This document shows, one piece after another, positions 38,705 to 48,802 of a stretch of 64,000 bases of DNA. Under the pieces are notes generated by a model, which worked only from the letters and a program-made list of their open reading frames with translations, searched no databases and was not told the origin of the DNA. The stretch is from Rhodococcus sp. RD6.2. Lineage in GTDB: Bacteria; Actinomycetota; Actinomycetes; Mycobacteriales; Mycobacteriaceae. Made by a program: the position numbers and the translations under genes. The DNA lies in the NCBI RefSeq assembly GCF_001040705.1, contig NZ_CVQP01000010.1, forward strand, positions 136,251-200,250. The letters run 5' to 3'. Within the stretch, counting starts at the first letter, position 1. Every line of letters begins with the position of its first letter.

Positions 38705-39697
38705 TCACCTCAGCACGTACAGCGCCGCATCCCTGACCCGTCGGCCCCGACCCGTCGTCGCGACCCGGGCCATCGCCGCCGAACCGCGCACCAGCAACCG
38801 CGTCCGCCGCCGCCGCGCCCGGTCGTAGCGCCGGAGGGCCTCCTCGACGTCGGAGCTCCCCGTCAGTGCGCGTCCGAGGGCGACGCCGTCGACGATGGCC
38901 TCGCACGCGCCGCGTCCCAGATTCGGCGCCATCGCGTGCGCGGCGTCACCGATGAGCGCGACGTTGCCGCGCACGTACGACGGCAGCGCGGGGGAGTGGT
39001 AGAGGTCGTGGTGCAGCAGCGACTCACTGTCGATGCGATCGAGTACCTCGCGAACCGCCGGATGCCATCCTCCGAACCTGGTGCGCAGGAAAGTGATTCC
39101 GTCGTCGTCGGCGCCGGGTTCGACGCGGACGGCGGCGAAGAAGTTGGTCAGTCCGCCGTCGCGCGGGGTGATGCCGAACAGGGCGCCCGCGTCCCACGTC
39201 TCGGTCGTGGTCGACGTATCGCCGGGTACCCAGCCGCGCCAGGCGGCCATGCCGAGCGGACGGGCCCGGTATCGAGGCCCGAACATCTGGTCCCGAATGA
39301 GACTGCCGATCCCGTCGGCCGCGATGACGACGTCGCAGTCGGTCGGGATCGAGTCGACCGTGCAGTCGAATTCCACGGGGACGTCCGAGGCCAGCGCGTT
39401 CAGCAGCGCCGGCCGCGACACCAGGATTGCGTCGCCGGGGATGCGGAGTCGGGCGATGGTGGATCCGTCGGGCCGCAGGATCGCGCCGGAGGACTGGGGG
39501 ACGCCGACGCTGCGGATTCGATCGCCGACCCCGATGGCGTCGAGGGCCCGCAATGCGGGTGGCCACATGCCGAGTGCGGTTCCTCTGGCGGGAAGGGTGT
39601 CAGCTCGCTCGAGTACTCGGACCTGCCATCCGTGCCGGATCAGGTGGCCCGCGGCGGTGAGGCCACCGATGCCGCCGCCGACGATCGTTGCGCGCAT
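38705..39697 (-). CDS. FAD-dependent monooxygenase (class A)
   Basis: A 330-residue flavoprotein monooxygenase. The FAD-binding GxGxxG is IVGGGIGGLTAAGHLIRHG at the N-terminus. The DG motif is VVIAADGIGS near residue 126, and the second FAD motif is ALIGDAAHAMAPNLGRGACEAI near residue 247. Family enzymes hydroxylate aromatic or polyketide-like substrates using NAD(P)H and O2; at 330 residues this one is short for the family. It is transcribed away from a TetR gene over three phased palindromes, so it is almost certainly that regulator's target. Confidence 0.9.
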   Translation of the reverse strand: MRATIVGGGIGGLTAAGHLIRHGWQVRVLERADTLPARGTALGMWPPALRALDAIGVGDRIRSVGVPQSSGAILRPDGSTIARLRIPGDAILVSRPALLNALASDVPVEFDCTVDSIPTDCDVVIAADGIGSLIRDQMFGPRYRARPLGMAAWRGWVPGDTSTTTETWDAGALFGITPRDGGLTNFFAAVRVEPGADDDGITFLRTRFGGWHPAVREVLDRIDSESLLHHDLYHSPALPSYVRGNVALIGDAAHAMAPNLGRGACEAIVDGVALGRALTGSSDVEEALRRYDRARRRRTRLLVRGSAAMARVATTGRGRRVRDAALYVLR

Positions 39698-39707
39698 GAC
39701 CTCAATT

Positions 39708-39765
39708 TACTACGGATGTAGTACTGCCCACTACTGACGTAGTGGACGTCACTACCGCTGTAGTG
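39708..39765. promoter_or_regulatory. three phased operators between monooxygenase and tetR
   Basis: Three palindromes share the core CTAC-N4-GTAG: TACTAC-GGAT-GTAGTA (39708-39723), CCACTAC-TGAC-GTAGTGG (39728-39745) and CACTAC-CGCT-GTAGTG (39750-39765). Their centres are exactly 21 bp apart, so all face the same side of the helix. They fill the 76-base divergent gap and should bind the adjacent TetR protein. Confidence 0.85.
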
Positions 39766-39773
39766 TTGCCGGA

Positions 39774-40361
39774 ATGGCAGGTAACCGGGAACGCGCCCTC
39801 GATGCCGCCCTCGACCTGCTCGGCACCAGAGGGTTGCGGGGTCTGACGCACCGCGGCGTCGACACCGCCGCCGGCCTACCGCAGGGCTCGACGTCGAATT
39901 GGTTCCGCACCCGAAACGCCCTGGTCGATGCAGTTCTGGCGCATCTCGTCGAGCGTGATCGCCGTGACTGGGACGACACGGGATCGCGGCGCTTCCCGGC
40001 GACGCTGACGGAACTGGCCGACGGACTCGCGGGGTACGTCCTGCTCGCGACCGGTGCGCATCGCACGCGGACCGTCGCCCGGTTCGTCCTGTTCACCGCC
40101 GCTGCCACCGACCCGTCGCTGGTCGCGCCCATTTCCCGGGGTCGCGCCGACCTGCTGGAGTGGGGGACAATGATGCTGGCCATGCTCGGATCCCCCGATC
40201 CGGGCGCCCATGGACGAATCCTCACGGACTATCTCGACGGCGTGATCCTCCACGAGGTGACCACGCCCTCACTGCCCGGCCAGGCGAGCGCGCTCGACCC
40301 GCGACCCGGAATTGTTACGTTGCTCGCCGCCTTCTTCGGAGCCGATTCGGGTCGCATCTGA
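39774..40361 (+). CDS. TetR-family repressor of the monooxygenase gene
   Basis: A 195-residue TetR/AcrR regulator. The HTH is in RERALDAALDLLGTRGLRGLTHRGVDTAAGLPQGSTSNWFRTRNALVDAV; the GSTSNWF variant of the recognition helix marks the PF17940-like subgroup. The C-terminal domain is helical. It is divergent from the FAD monooxygenase gene, with three palindromes between them. The ATG start lies 8 bases beyond the last palindrome, so it is also expected to repress itself. Confidence 0.92.
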   Translation: MAGNRERALDAALDLLGTRGLRGLTHRGVDTAAGLPQGSTSNWFRTRNALVDAVLAHLVERDRRDWDDTGSRRFPATLTELADGLAGYVLLATGAHRTRTVARFVLFTAAATDPSLVAPISRGRADLLEWGTMMLAMLGSPDPGAHGRILTDYLDGVILHEVTTPSLPGQASALDPRPGIVTLLAAFFGADSGRI

Positions 40362-40643
40362 TTGGCCGGTCAGCGTGTTCGCCCAGCTCAGGCAGTGAAA
40401 AGGATTACCTTAGTTGGCGCGAAGTGGGGGCTGTGAATTATCGTTTTCGGAACATGCTGGACACACAAGAGTCCAGGGGCCACTCGGTCAGCCAGTCGTG
40501 ACGGGATCACATCCCGAAAAATCGACTGAAGCGATCGCCGGGTGGGCGCGCCGATCCGACGCTGTGTCGGCGCTTGGTTTGCCACGTGATGGCCATCAGC
40601 GTTGCTGGTCGTCTGTGCATTTTCACGCACACGAAGGCTAGGT
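40362..40643 (+). other. gltB leader region without a gene
   Basis: 282 bases between the TetR stop and gltB. No supported coding frame. A small CGGGAT-CAC-ATCCCG hairpin followed by AAAAA lies at 40502-40521, and TGTGC...GCACA near the gltB ribosome-binding site. No recognisable riboswitch or nitrogen-regulator box could be assigned by eye. Confidence 0.5.
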
Positions 40644-43600
40644 ATGAAGCAATTTCCAGGCCACCGGTCTCACGGACCCCAGGGCCTCTATGACCCCTCG
40701 AACGAGCACGACGCGTGTGGTGTCGCGTTCGTCGTCGACATGCACGGGCGTCGCAGCCGCGACATCGTCGAGAAGGCCATCACCGCGCTGGTGAACCTCG
40801 AGCACCGCGGTGCCGCGGGCGCCGAGCCGAACAGCGGTGACGGCGCAGGCATCCTGCTGCAGGTGCCGGACGCGTTCCTGCGCGCCGTCGTGGACTTCGA
40901 GCTCCCCGCCGCGGGTGCTTACGCGACCGGTATCGGCTTCCTCCCGCAGGGCGCCGAGGCCGCGGACGAGGCCGCCGCGGGTGTCGAGCGGATCGCCAAG
41001 GAAGAGGGCATGACCGTCCTCGGATGGCGTGAGGTTCCCACCGACGGGTCGTCGCTCGGTGCGATGGCACGCGATGCGATGCCGACCTTCCGCCAGGTGT
41101 TCCTGGCAGGCGCAGGCCTGACCGACATGGCGCTCGAGCGTGCCGCGTACGTCGTGCGCAAGCGCGTCGAGCACGAGCTCGGCGACGGTGGCGCCGGCGA
41201 GGACGGCCCGGGCCGCGAATCGGTGTACTTCCCCAGCCTGTCCGGGCAGACGTTCGTCTACAAGGGCATGCTGACCACCCCGCAGCTCAAGAGCTTCTAC
41301 CTGGACCTGCAGGACGAGCGCGTCGAGTCGTCGCTCGGCCTCGTCCACTCGCGCTTCTCCACCAACACGTTCCCCTCGTGGCCGCTGGCGCACCCGTTCC
41401 GCCGCGTCGCCCACAACGGCGAGATCAACACGGTCACGGGCAACGAGAACTGGATGCGGGCCCGCGAGGCACTCATCGAGTCCGACGTGTTCGGCGAGGA
41501 CAAGCTCGACAAGATCTTCCCGGTCTGCACCCCGGGCGCATCCGACACCGCGCGTTTCGACGAGGTGCTCGAGATGCTGCACCTCGGTGGCCGCAGCCTG
41601 CCGCACGCCGTGCTGATGATGATCCCCGAGGCGTGGGAGCGTCACGAGTCGATGGATCCGGCTCGCCGCGCGTTCTACGAGTACCACTCCGCGCTGATGG
41701 AGCCGTGGGACGGACCCGCGTCGGTGTGCTTCACCGACGGCACCGTCGTCGGCGCAGTGCTGGACCGCAACGGTCTGCGCCCGAGCCGCATCTGGGTCAC
41801 CGAGGACGGCCTCGTCGTCATGGCGTCCGAGGTCGGAGTCCTCGACATCGACCCGGAGAAGGTGGTCTCCAAGACCCGCCTGCAGCCGGGCCGCATGTTC
41901 CTCGTGGACACCGCGCAGGGCCGCATCGTCTCCGACGACGAGATCAAGGCCGAGCTGGCGGCGGCGCAGCCGTACCAGGAGTGGCTCGACGCCGGGATGG
42001 TCCGGGTGGAGGATCTGCCCGAGCGCGAGGTTCTGCACATGAACCACGAGCGTGTGCTCATCCGCCAGCAGGTGTTCGGGTACACCACCGAGGAGCTGAG
42101 CATCCTCCTCACCCCGATGGCCAAGACCGGTGGTGAGGCGCTCGGCTCGATGGGCACCGACACCCCGATCGCGGTGCTGTCCTCGCGGTCGCGACTGCTG
42201 TTCGACTACTTCCAACAGCTGTTCGCTCAGGTCACCAACCCGCCGCTGGACGCGATCCGCGAAGAGGTCGTCACCAGCATCGGCGGCAGCCTCGGCCCCG
42301 AGGGCGACCTGCTCAACCCGGGTCCGGACTCCTGCAAGCTCCTGAGCCTGCCGTCGCCGATCCTGCACAACGACGATCTCGCGAAGCTGGTCCACGTCAA
42401 CGACGACGGCGAGTACCCGGGCTTCCGCTCGGTGGTCATCCCCGGCCTGTACCGGGTCGCGGCAGGCGGAGACGGTCTGCGCGCCGCGCTCGACAGCATC
42501 CGCTTCCAGGTCTCGGAGGCTATCGCCGGTGGTGCCCGCATCATCGTGCTCACCGACCGCAACTCCAACGAGACGTTCGCCCCGATTCCGTCGCTGCTGC
42601 TGACGTCGGCCGTGCACCACCACCTGGTGCGTGAACGCTCCCGGACCAAGGTCGGTCTGATCGTGGAGGCCGGTGACGCCCGCGAGGTGCACCACATGGC
42701 CACCCTGATCGGCTTCGGCGCCGCTGCGGTCAACCCGTACATGGCCTTCGAGTCCATCGAGGACATGATCGAGAGCGGCCAGCTCACCGACATCACCTAC
42801 GACAAGGGTGTCGCGAACTACATCAAGGCCGCAGGCAAGGGCGTGCTCAAGGTGATGTCCAAGATGGGCATCTCCACGCTCGCCTCGTACACCGGCGCGC
42901 AGCTGTTCCAGGTCATCGGCCTGTCGCAGGAACTCATCGACGAGTACTTCACCGGTCTGCGCTCGCAGCTCGGCGGTATCGGTCTCGACGAGATCGCCGC
43001 CGAGGTGAAGGTCCGCCACGAGGCGGCCTACCTCCCCCGCAAGGAGGAGCGCGCGCACCGCGAGCTCGAGGTCGGCGGCGAGTACCAGTGGCGTCGTGAG
43101 GGCGAGTACCACCTGTTCAACCCGGACACCGTGTTCAAGCTCCAGCACGCCACCCGCACCGGCCAGTACTCCATCTTCAAGGAGTACACGAAGATGGTCG
43201 ACGACCAGTCCGAGCGGCTGGCGTCACTCCGCGGCCTGTTCAAGTTCAAGTCCGGTGTGCGCGAGCCGATTTCGATCGACGAGGTCGAGTCGGCCAGCGA
43301 GATCGTCAAGCGGTTCTCGACCGGTGCGATGAGCTACGGCTCCATCTCGGCCGAGGCCCACGAGACGCTCGCCATCGCGATGAACCGCCTTGGCGCACGG
43401 TCGAACTCGGGTGAGGGCGGCGAGAACCCGCGTCGCTACGAGGTCGAGGAGAACGGTGACTGGCGCCGGTCCGCGATCAAGCAGGTCGCGTCCGGACGTT
43501 TCGGCGTCACCTCGCACTACCTGACCAACTGCACCGACATCCAGATCAAGATGGCGCAGGGTGCCAAGCCCGGTGAGGGCGGACAGCTTCCGCCGCACAA

Positions 43601-45239
43601 GGTGTACCCGTGGGTCGCCGAGGTTCGTGGTTCGACGCCCGGCGTCGGCCTGATTTCGCCGCCGCCGCACCACGACATCTACTCGATCGAGGATCTCGCG
43701 CAGCTGATCCACGACCTGAAGAACGCCAACCCGGCGGCCCGCATTCACGTGAAGCTGGTCTCCGAGGTCGGTGTCGGCACCGTCGCCGCGGGTGTGTCCA
43801 AGGCACACGCCGATGTGGTGCTCATCTCCGGTCACGACGGTGGCACCGGCGCCACCCCGCTGACCTCCGTCAAGCACGCGGGCGCACCGTGGGAGCTCGG
43901 CCTCGCCGAGACCCAGCAGACGCTCCTGCTCAACGGACTCCGCGACCGCATCGTCGTGCAGGTCGACGGCCAGCTCAAGACCGGCCGCGACGTCATGATC
44001 GCGACCCTGCTCGGTGGCGAGGAGTTCGGTTTCGCGACCGCGCCGCTCGTCGTCTCCGGCTGCATCATGATGCGCGTCTGCCACCTCGACACCTGCCCTG
44101 TTGGTGTCGCGACGCAGAACCCGCTGCTGCGCAGCCGCTTCACCGGCAAGCCGGAGTTCGTGGAGAACTTCTTCATGTTCATCGCCGAGGAGGTGCGTGA
44201 GCTCCTCGCCGAGCTCGGATTCCGCACCATCAACGAGGCGGTCGGCCAGGTCGAGATGCTCGACACGACTGCGGCGCAGGAGGTGTGGAAGGCGGCCAAG
44301 CTGGACCTGTCGCCGATCCTCGAGGCGCCCGAGACGGTGTTCCCGGATCAGGACCTGTACTGCACCGGAACCCAGGACCACGCGCTCGACAAGGCGCTGG
44401 ACCAGGAGCTCATCGCGCAGGCACGCGACGCGGTCGACACCGGCACCCCGGTGAAGATCGAGTCGAAGATCACCAACGTCAACCGCACGGTCGGCACGAT
44501 GCTCGGCCACGAGCTGACCAAGGTGCACGGTGGTGCGGGCCTGCCCGACGACACCATCGACATCACCTTCGCCGGCTCGGCGGGCAACAGCTTCGGTGCG
44601 TTCGTGCCGAAGGGCATGACGCTGCGGCTGTTCGGTGACGCCAACGACTTCGTCGGCAAGGGACTGTCCGGTGGTCGCATCGTGGTGCGTCCGTCGTTGC
44701 AGGCGCCTGCCGGCTTCGTCGCCGAGGACAACATCATCGCCGGCAACGTGCTGCTGTTCGGTGCCACGGGCGGCGAGGCGTACTTCCGCGGCGTCGTGGG
44801 CGAGCGTTTCGCGGTCCGCAACTCGGGTGCCACCACGGTGGTCGAGGGTGTTGGCGACCACGGGTGCGAGTACATGACGGGTGGCCACGTGGTCATCCTC
44901 GGCAAGACGGGTCGCAACTTCGGTGCGGGCATGTCGGGCGGTACCGCGTTCGTCTACAACGCGGACCGCTCGTTCGAGGCGAACCTCAACACCGAACTGG
45001 TGGATCTCGAGGATCTCGAGAACGAGGACTTCGCCTGGCTGAAGGCCACCGTCGAGAAGCATCGCGACGAGACCGGGTCCGAGGTTGCCGCGCGCATCCT
45101 CGCCGACTGGTCGCAGCAGGTGAACCACTTCGCGAAGGTCATGCCGCGCGACTACAAGAAGGTGCTCGTGGCGATCGACACCGCGAAGAAGAACGGAACG
45201 AACGTGGACGAGGCGATCATGGAGGCAGCTCGTGGCTGA
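40644..45239 (+). CDS. gltB: glutamate synthase large subunit
   Basis: The 1531-residue alpha subunit of NADPH-glutamate synthase, which makes two glutamates from glutamine and 2-oxoglutarate. A 24-residue propeptide precedes the N-terminal nucleophile C25 ([14 protein letters not shown]) of the class II amidotransferase domain. The central domain, the FMN-binding synthase domain ([21 protein letters not shown]) and a 3Fe-4S motif, [15 protein letters not shown] near residue 1140, follow. The C-terminal GXGXG domain is last ([30 protein letters not shown]). ATG 40644 gives the correct propeptide. The stop overlaps gltD by 8 bases. Confidence 0.99.
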   Translation: MKQFPGHRSHGPQGLYDPSNEHDACGVAFVVDMHGRRSRDIVEKAITALVNLEHRGAAGAEPNSGDGAGILLQVPDAFLRAVVDFELPAAGAYATGIGFLPQGAEAADEAAAGVERIAKEEGMTVLGWREVPTDGSSLGAMARDAMPTFRQVFLAGAGLTDMALERAAYVVRKRVEHELGDGGAGEDGPGRESVYFPSLSGQTFVYKGMLTTPQLKSFYLDLQDERVESSLGLVHSRFSTNTFPSWPLAHPFRRVAHNGEINTVTGNENWMRAREALIESDVFGEDKLDKIFPVCTPGASDTARFDEVLEMLHLGGRSLPHAVLMMIPEAWERHESMDPARRAFYEYHSALMEPWDGPASVCFTDGTVVGAVLDRNGLRPSRIWVTEDGLVVMASEVGVLDIDPEKVVSKTRLQPGRMFLVDTAQGRIVSDDEIKAELAAAQPYQEWLDAGMVRVEDLPEREVLHMNHERVLIRQQVFGYTTEELSILLTPMAKTGGEALGSMGTDTPIAVLSSRSRLLFDYFQQLFAQVTNPPLDAIREEVVTSIGGSLGPEGDLLNPGPDSCKLLSLPSPILHNDDLAKLVHVNDDGEYPGFRSVVIPGLYRVAAGGDGLRAALDSIRFQVSEAIAGGARIIVLTDRNSNETFAPIPSLLLTSAVHHHLVRERSRTKVGLIVEAGDAREVHHMATLIGFGAAAVNPYMAFESIEDMIESGQLTDITYDKGVANYIKAAGKGVLKVMSKMGISTLASYTGAQLFQVIGLSQELIDEYFTGLRSQLGGIGLDEIAAEVKVRHEAAYLPRKEERAHRELEVGGEYQWRREGEYHLFNPDTVFKLQHATRTGQYSIFKEYTKMVDDQSERLASLRGLFKFKSGVREPISIDEVESASEIVKRFSTGAMSYGSISAEAHETLAIAMNRLGARSNSGEGGENPRRYEVEENGDWRRSAIKQVASGRFGVTSHYLTNCTDIQIKMAQGAKPGEGGQLPPHKVYPWVAEVRGSTPGVGLISPPPHHDIYSIEDLAQLIHDLKNANPAARIHVKLVSEVGVGTVAAGVSKAHADVVLISGHDGGTGATPLTSVKHAGAPWELGLAETQQTLLLNGLRDRIVVQVDGQLKTGRDVMIATLLGGEEFGFATAPLVVSGCIMMRVCHLDTCPVGVATQNPLLRSRFTGKPEFVENFFMFIAEEVRELLAELGFRTINEAVGQVEMLDTTAAQEVWKAAKLDLSPILEAPETVFPDQDLYCTGTQDHALDKALDQELIAQARDAVDTGTPVKIESKITNVNRTVGTMLGHELTKVHGGAGLPDDTIDITFAGSAGNSFGAFVPKGMTLRLFGDANDFVGKGLSGGRIVVRPSLQAPAGFVAEDNIIAGNVLLFGATGGEAYFRGVVGERFAVRNSGATTVVEGVGDHGCEYMTGGHVVILGKTGRNFGAGMSGGTAFVYNADRSFEANLNTELVDLEDLENEDFAWLKATVEKHRDETGSEVAARILADWSQQVNHFAKVMPRDYKKVLVAIDTAKKNGTNVDEAIMEAARG

Positions 45240-46686
45240 TCCGAACGGCTTCCTCAAGCACACCTCCCGCGAGACCCCGGTCCGGCGGCCGGTGCCGCTG
45301 CGCCTGATGGACTGGAAGGAGGTGTACGAGGACTTCGACTCGAACACCCTCCGCACCCAGGCCAGCCGGTGCATGGACTGTGGTATCCCCTTCTGCCACA
45401 ACGGTTGCCCGCTGGGGAACCTGATTCCCGAGTGGAACGACCTGATCTACAAGGATCGGTGGCGCGAGGCGTTCGACCGCCTGCACGCGACGAACAACTT
45501 CCCCGAGTTCACCGGTCGGCTGTGCCCCGCTCCGTGTGAGGCGTCCTGCGTCCTCGGCATCAACCAGGACCCGGTCACCATCAAGCAGGTCGAGGTCGAG
45601 ATCATCGATCGCGCCTTCGACGAGGGCTGGGTCAAGCCGATCCGCACCTCGAGCCTGACCGGCAAGAAGGTTGCCGTCGTCGGCTCCGGTCCGGCCGGGC
45701 TCGCTGCCGCGCAGCAGCTGACCCGCGCCGGTCACACGGTGACGGTGTTCGAGCGCGCCGACCGCATCGGCGGTCTGCTGCGTTACGGCATCCCCGAATT
45801 CAAGATGGAGAAGCGGCACATCGACCGCCGTCTGGTGCAGATGGAGTCCGAGGGCACCGTCTTCCGCACCGGCGTCAACGTCGGTGTCGACATCACCGCC
45901 GAGGAGCTCAAGGACCAGTTCGACGCGGTCGTGCTCGCGGGCGGCGCCACCGAGGCGCGCGACCTGCCGGTTCCCGGTCGCGAGCTGGACGGCATCCACC
46001 AGGCGATGGAGTTCCTTCCGATCGCCAACCGGGTGCAGCTCGGCGATCTCGATGCACCGACGATCACAGCCGAGGGCAAGAAGGTCGTCATCATCGGCGG
46101 CGGCGACACCGGCGCCGACTGCCTCGGCACGTCGCTCCGTCAGGGCGCCGAGATCGTGCACCAGTTCGAGATCATGCCGCGTCCGCCGGAGGAGCGCGCG
46201 GAGTCGACCCCGTGGCCGACGTACCCGCTGATGTACCGGGTGTCCTCGGCGCACGAGGAGGGCGGCGAGCGGGTGTTCTCCGTGAACACCGAACAGTTCG
46301 TCGGCGAGAACGGCAAGGTGACCGCGCTCAAGGCTCACGAGGTCCAGATGGTGGACGGGCGTTTCCAGAAGGTGGAGGGCTCGGACTTCGAGCTCGAGAC
46401 CGACCTGGTGCTGCTCGCCATGGGCTTCGTCGGACCGGAGAAGCCGGGTCTGCTCACCGACCTGGGCGTCGACCTCACCGACCGCGGCAACGTCGCCCGG
46501 TCGAACGAGTGGGCGACCAACGTCCCCGGCGTCTACGTCGCAGGCGACATGGGTCGTGGTCAGTCCCTGATCGTGTGGGCCATCGCCGAGGGTCGCTCGT
46601 GTGCGGCCGCCGTCGACGCCTACCTTGAGGGCGGGCAGACCTTCCTGCCGTCGCCGATCAAGCCGTCCGCCGCTCCTCAGCGGTAG
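45232..46686 (+). CDS. gltD: glutamate synthase small subunit
   Basis: The 484-residue beta subunit, which oxidises NADPH and passes electrons to GltB. N-terminal cysteine clusters [17 protein letters not shown] and [10 protein letters not shown] bind 4Fe-4S centres. The FAD motif is [15 protein letters not shown] near residue 147, and the NADPH motif is [18 protein letters not shown] near residue 286. [18 protein letters not shown] is the C-terminal FAD contact. The GTG start lies inside the end of gltB, so synthesis is coupled. It is followed by a strong terminator. Confidence 0.99.
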   Translation: MADPNGFLKHTSRETPVRRPVPLRLMDWKEVYEDFDSNTLRTQASRCMDCGIPFCHNGCPLGNLIPEWNDLIYKDRWREAFDRLHATNNFPEFTGRLCPAPCEASCVLGINQDPVTIKQVEVEIIDRAFDEGWVKPIRTSSLTGKKVAVVGSGPAGLAAAQQLTRAGHTVTVFERADRIGGLLRYGIPEFKMEKRHIDRRLVQMESEGTVFRTGVNVGVDITAEELKDQFDAVVLAGGATEARDLPVPGRELDGIHQAMEFLPIANRVQLGDLDAPTITAEGKKVVIIGGGDTGADCLGTSLRQGAEIVHQFEIMPRPPEERAESTPWPTYPLMYRVSSAHEEGGERVFSVNTEQFVGENGKVTALKAHEVQMVDGRFQKVEGSDFELETDLVLLAMGFVGPEKPGLLTDLGVDLTDRGNVARSNEWATNVPGVYVAGDMGRGQSLIVWAIAEGRSCAAAVDAYLEGGQTFLPSPIKPSAAPQR

Positions 46687-46726
46687 GCACCGGGCGCCGG
46701 TCAGCGTCGCCCGGCTCCACACCAGC

Positions 46727-46768
46727 AACCCGCCGCCCCGGTTCAACCGGGGCGGCGGGTTCGTTTTT
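46727..46768 (+). terminator. gltBD intrinsic terminator
   Basis: A 15-bp GC-rich stem (AACCCGCCGCCCCGG with its complement at 46747-46761), loop TTCAA, then CGTTTTT. A textbook intrinsic terminator. Confidence 0.92.
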
Positions 46769-46797
46769 GTCGAGGTCGCGGCTCTCGGTCATTCAAT

Positions 46798-46831
46798 TGA
46801 ACGAATGTCCAGGCGAAATGGACGAATGTTC
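46798..46831. promoter_or_regulatory. two direct repeats 21 bp apart upstream of the Ig-repeat gene
   Basis: TGAACGAATGTCC (46798-46810) and TGGACGAATGTTC (46819-46831) are 13-base direct repeats with a 21-base period. Each is itself nearly palindromic around GAAT. They lie about 110 bases before the Ig-repeat gene and are candidate activator or repressor sites. Confidence 0.5.
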
Positions 46832-46939
46832 AGCAAACCCGCCCGTTACCGTTTCATGACCACTAACCTACCCGGCGAGATGTGACCGTAATCACGCATG
46901 AGGCCCGCCTCTCGAGGCCGGCCCGTCGAGGAGGTACCA

Positions 46940-48721
46940 GTGCGTCTTTCCCTTCCCCGTCGCCTCGCGACACCGATGATCGCGGCCGTAGCCGCAACCG
47001 GGCTGATGCTCGGGGTGACCCACGGTGTCGCCGCCGCGGACACGCCCCCGCCGGCGACCTCCGGTGACAAGACGGCCGACAACCTGCGCTGGAACCTCAG
47101 CCTGACCGCCGTGAACGGAAGCCCGGTCGACCCCACCCAGCCGGGCGTGAACGTCGTCCACCCGGGCGACACCGTCACGTACACCTCGAAGATCTGGAAG
47201 AGCGCCGGGATCGGGCGGTACATCACCGGAATGCGGCAGATCCCGCCCGCCGGGTTCGAGTACCTCTCGTACACGGCGAGCAAGGCATCGACCGTGACCT
47301 CGGCGGCCAACGGTGTCACGGCATACTGCACGGGCGGCGGATGCAATTCGGTGCCGATCCTGGGCAACAAGGGCTATCTCGACAACGTGAACCTCGACGT
47401 CACCTACAAGATCCCCGCGACACAGGCGTTCGGTGACTACAACGCCGGCTTCGTGTTCGACGTCTACGCGTTCGGCTCGCAGCAGGGCCAGAACCCGGCC
47501 GGGGCGTGGGTGCGCGTCGTCGACCCGGCCGTCGGCACCACCACCGACCTGCAGGCGCCCGCGACCGCGAAGACGGGCGAGGCCGTCACCCTGACCGCGA
47601 ACGTCGGCCCGGCGAACTCGGTCGGCACCGTCCAGTTCAAGGACGGCGCCGCCGACATCGGTGCACCGGTTGCGGTGTCGGGTGGCGTCGCGACCCTCGC
47701 GCACACCTTCGACACGGTCGGCGCTCACGCGATCACCGCCGCGTTCACCGCGGGTGCCGGCTTCCACGACTCGGTCTCCGGTGTGAAGACCGTCGACGTC
47801 ACCGCCGACACAACCACGACGCTGAACGCGCCCGCCACGGCAGTGGTCGGTGACGACGTCACCTTCACCGCCGACGTCACTCCGGCCGGCGCGACCGGTC
47901 AGGTGCAGTTCAAGGACGGCGGCGCCAACCTCGGCGCACCCGTCGACGTCGTGAACGGCCAGGCCACCCTGACCCGCAAGTTCGTCGAGGCCGGTTCGCA
48001 CAGTGTCACCGCGGACTTCGTCGGTACGGGCGGCTACAACAACTCCGCGTCCGCGGCGGCCTCGCTGAGCATCACCGACGCCGACTTCGGGACCACCACA
48101 ACGGTTCTCGAGCCCGTCACCGCCGTGGTCGGAACGCCGGTGAACCTGTCGGCGACCGTCTTCCCGATCCCGAGTGGCGGCACCGTCAACTTCCTGGTCG
48201 ACGGCACCTCCGTCGGTACCGCGCCGGTCGGCACCGGTGACGGCGTCGCGGTCCTGCCGCACACCTTCACCTCCGCGGGCAGCGCGAACGTCGTGGCCGA
48301 GTTCTCCGGCATCGCCGGATTCACCGCGTCCACCTCGGCCGGATTCACCGTCACCGTGAGCAACCCGGACACCCGCGTCGCCACCACCACGGCCCTCGCG
48401 GTCACCGGTAACACCGCGGTCGGGCAGACGGTCACCCTCACCGCGACCGTCGACCCGGCGAACGCCGACGGCACCGTGCAGTTCAAGTCCGGTACCACCG
48501 AGATCGGCGGCCCTGTCGCCGTGGTGAACGGTGTCGCGACCCTCACCCACACGTTCGACGCGGAGGGCACCTTCGCGGTGACCGCCGGCTTCACCGGTGG
48601 CAGTGGGTTCAAGGACTCGGTCTCCGGTCCGACCGTCCTCACCGTGACCGCCGCGGGCACGCCCGGTGGCGGAACCGGCAGCGTCGACTTCGGTTCGCTG
48701 ACCAGCATCTTCACGTCCTAG
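46940..48721 (+). CDS. secreted protein with four Ig-like repeats
   Basis: A 593-residue exported protein. A signal peptide (RRLATPMIAAVAATGLMLGV, cleavage near residue 33) is followed by an N-terminal domain of about 165 residues, with DNLRWNLSLTAVNG and one cysteine pair (AYCTGGGCN). Four bacterial Ig-like repeats of about 94 residues then start near 198, 292, 385 and 480, each with TVQFKDG-like and VTA(D/G)F strands. The C-terminus GSVDFGSLTSIFTS has no LPxTG or anchor. It probably binds the envelope or other cells, but no ligand can be named. GTG 46940 follows GAGGAGG. Confidence 0.87.
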   Translation: MRLSLPRRLATPMIAAVAATGLMLGVTHGVAAADTPPPATSGDKTADNLRWNLSLTAVNGSPVDPTQPGVNVVHPGDTVTYTSKIWKSAGIGRYITGMRQIPPAGFEYLSYTASKASTVTSAANGVTAYCTGGGCNSVPILGNKGYLDNVNLDVTYKIPATQAFGDYNAGFVFDVYAFGSQQGQNPAGAWVRVVDPAVGTTTDLQAPATAKTGEAVTLTANVGPANSVGTVQFKDGAADIGAPVAVSGGVATLAHTFDTVGAHAITAAFTAGAGFHDSVSGVKTVDVTADTTTTLNAPATAVVGDDVTFTADVTPAGATGQVQFKDGGANLGAPVDVVNGQATLTRKFVEAGSHSVTADFVGTGGYNNSASAAASLSITDADFGTTTTVLEPVTAVVGTPVNLSATVFPIPSGGTVNFLVDGTSVGTAPVGTGDGVAVLPHTFTSAGSANVVAEFSGIAGFTASTSAGFTVTVSNPDTRVATTTALAVTGNTAVGQTVTLTATVDPANADGTVQFKSGTTEIGGPVAVVNGVATLTHTFDAEGTFAVTAGFTGGSGFKDSVSGPTVLTVTAAGTPGGGTGSVDFGSLTSIFTS

Positions 48722-48802
48722 CCGGTTCGGCCGGGCCCGGGTGACGCGCCCCCGGGCCCGGCCGGACCACCAGAATCTTCACCTTCATCCGTAGGAGATC
48801 GC

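Noticed and set aside
39708-39765. The three palindromes as a short CRISPR-like array
   Set aside because: Units are 16-18 bases, separated by only 4 bases, each symmetric, and there are no cas genes. They are operators.
40398-40420. AAGGATTACCTTAG near gltB as an iron box
   Set aside because: Only a half-site resembles the DtxR/IdeR consensus, and no iron genes are nearby.
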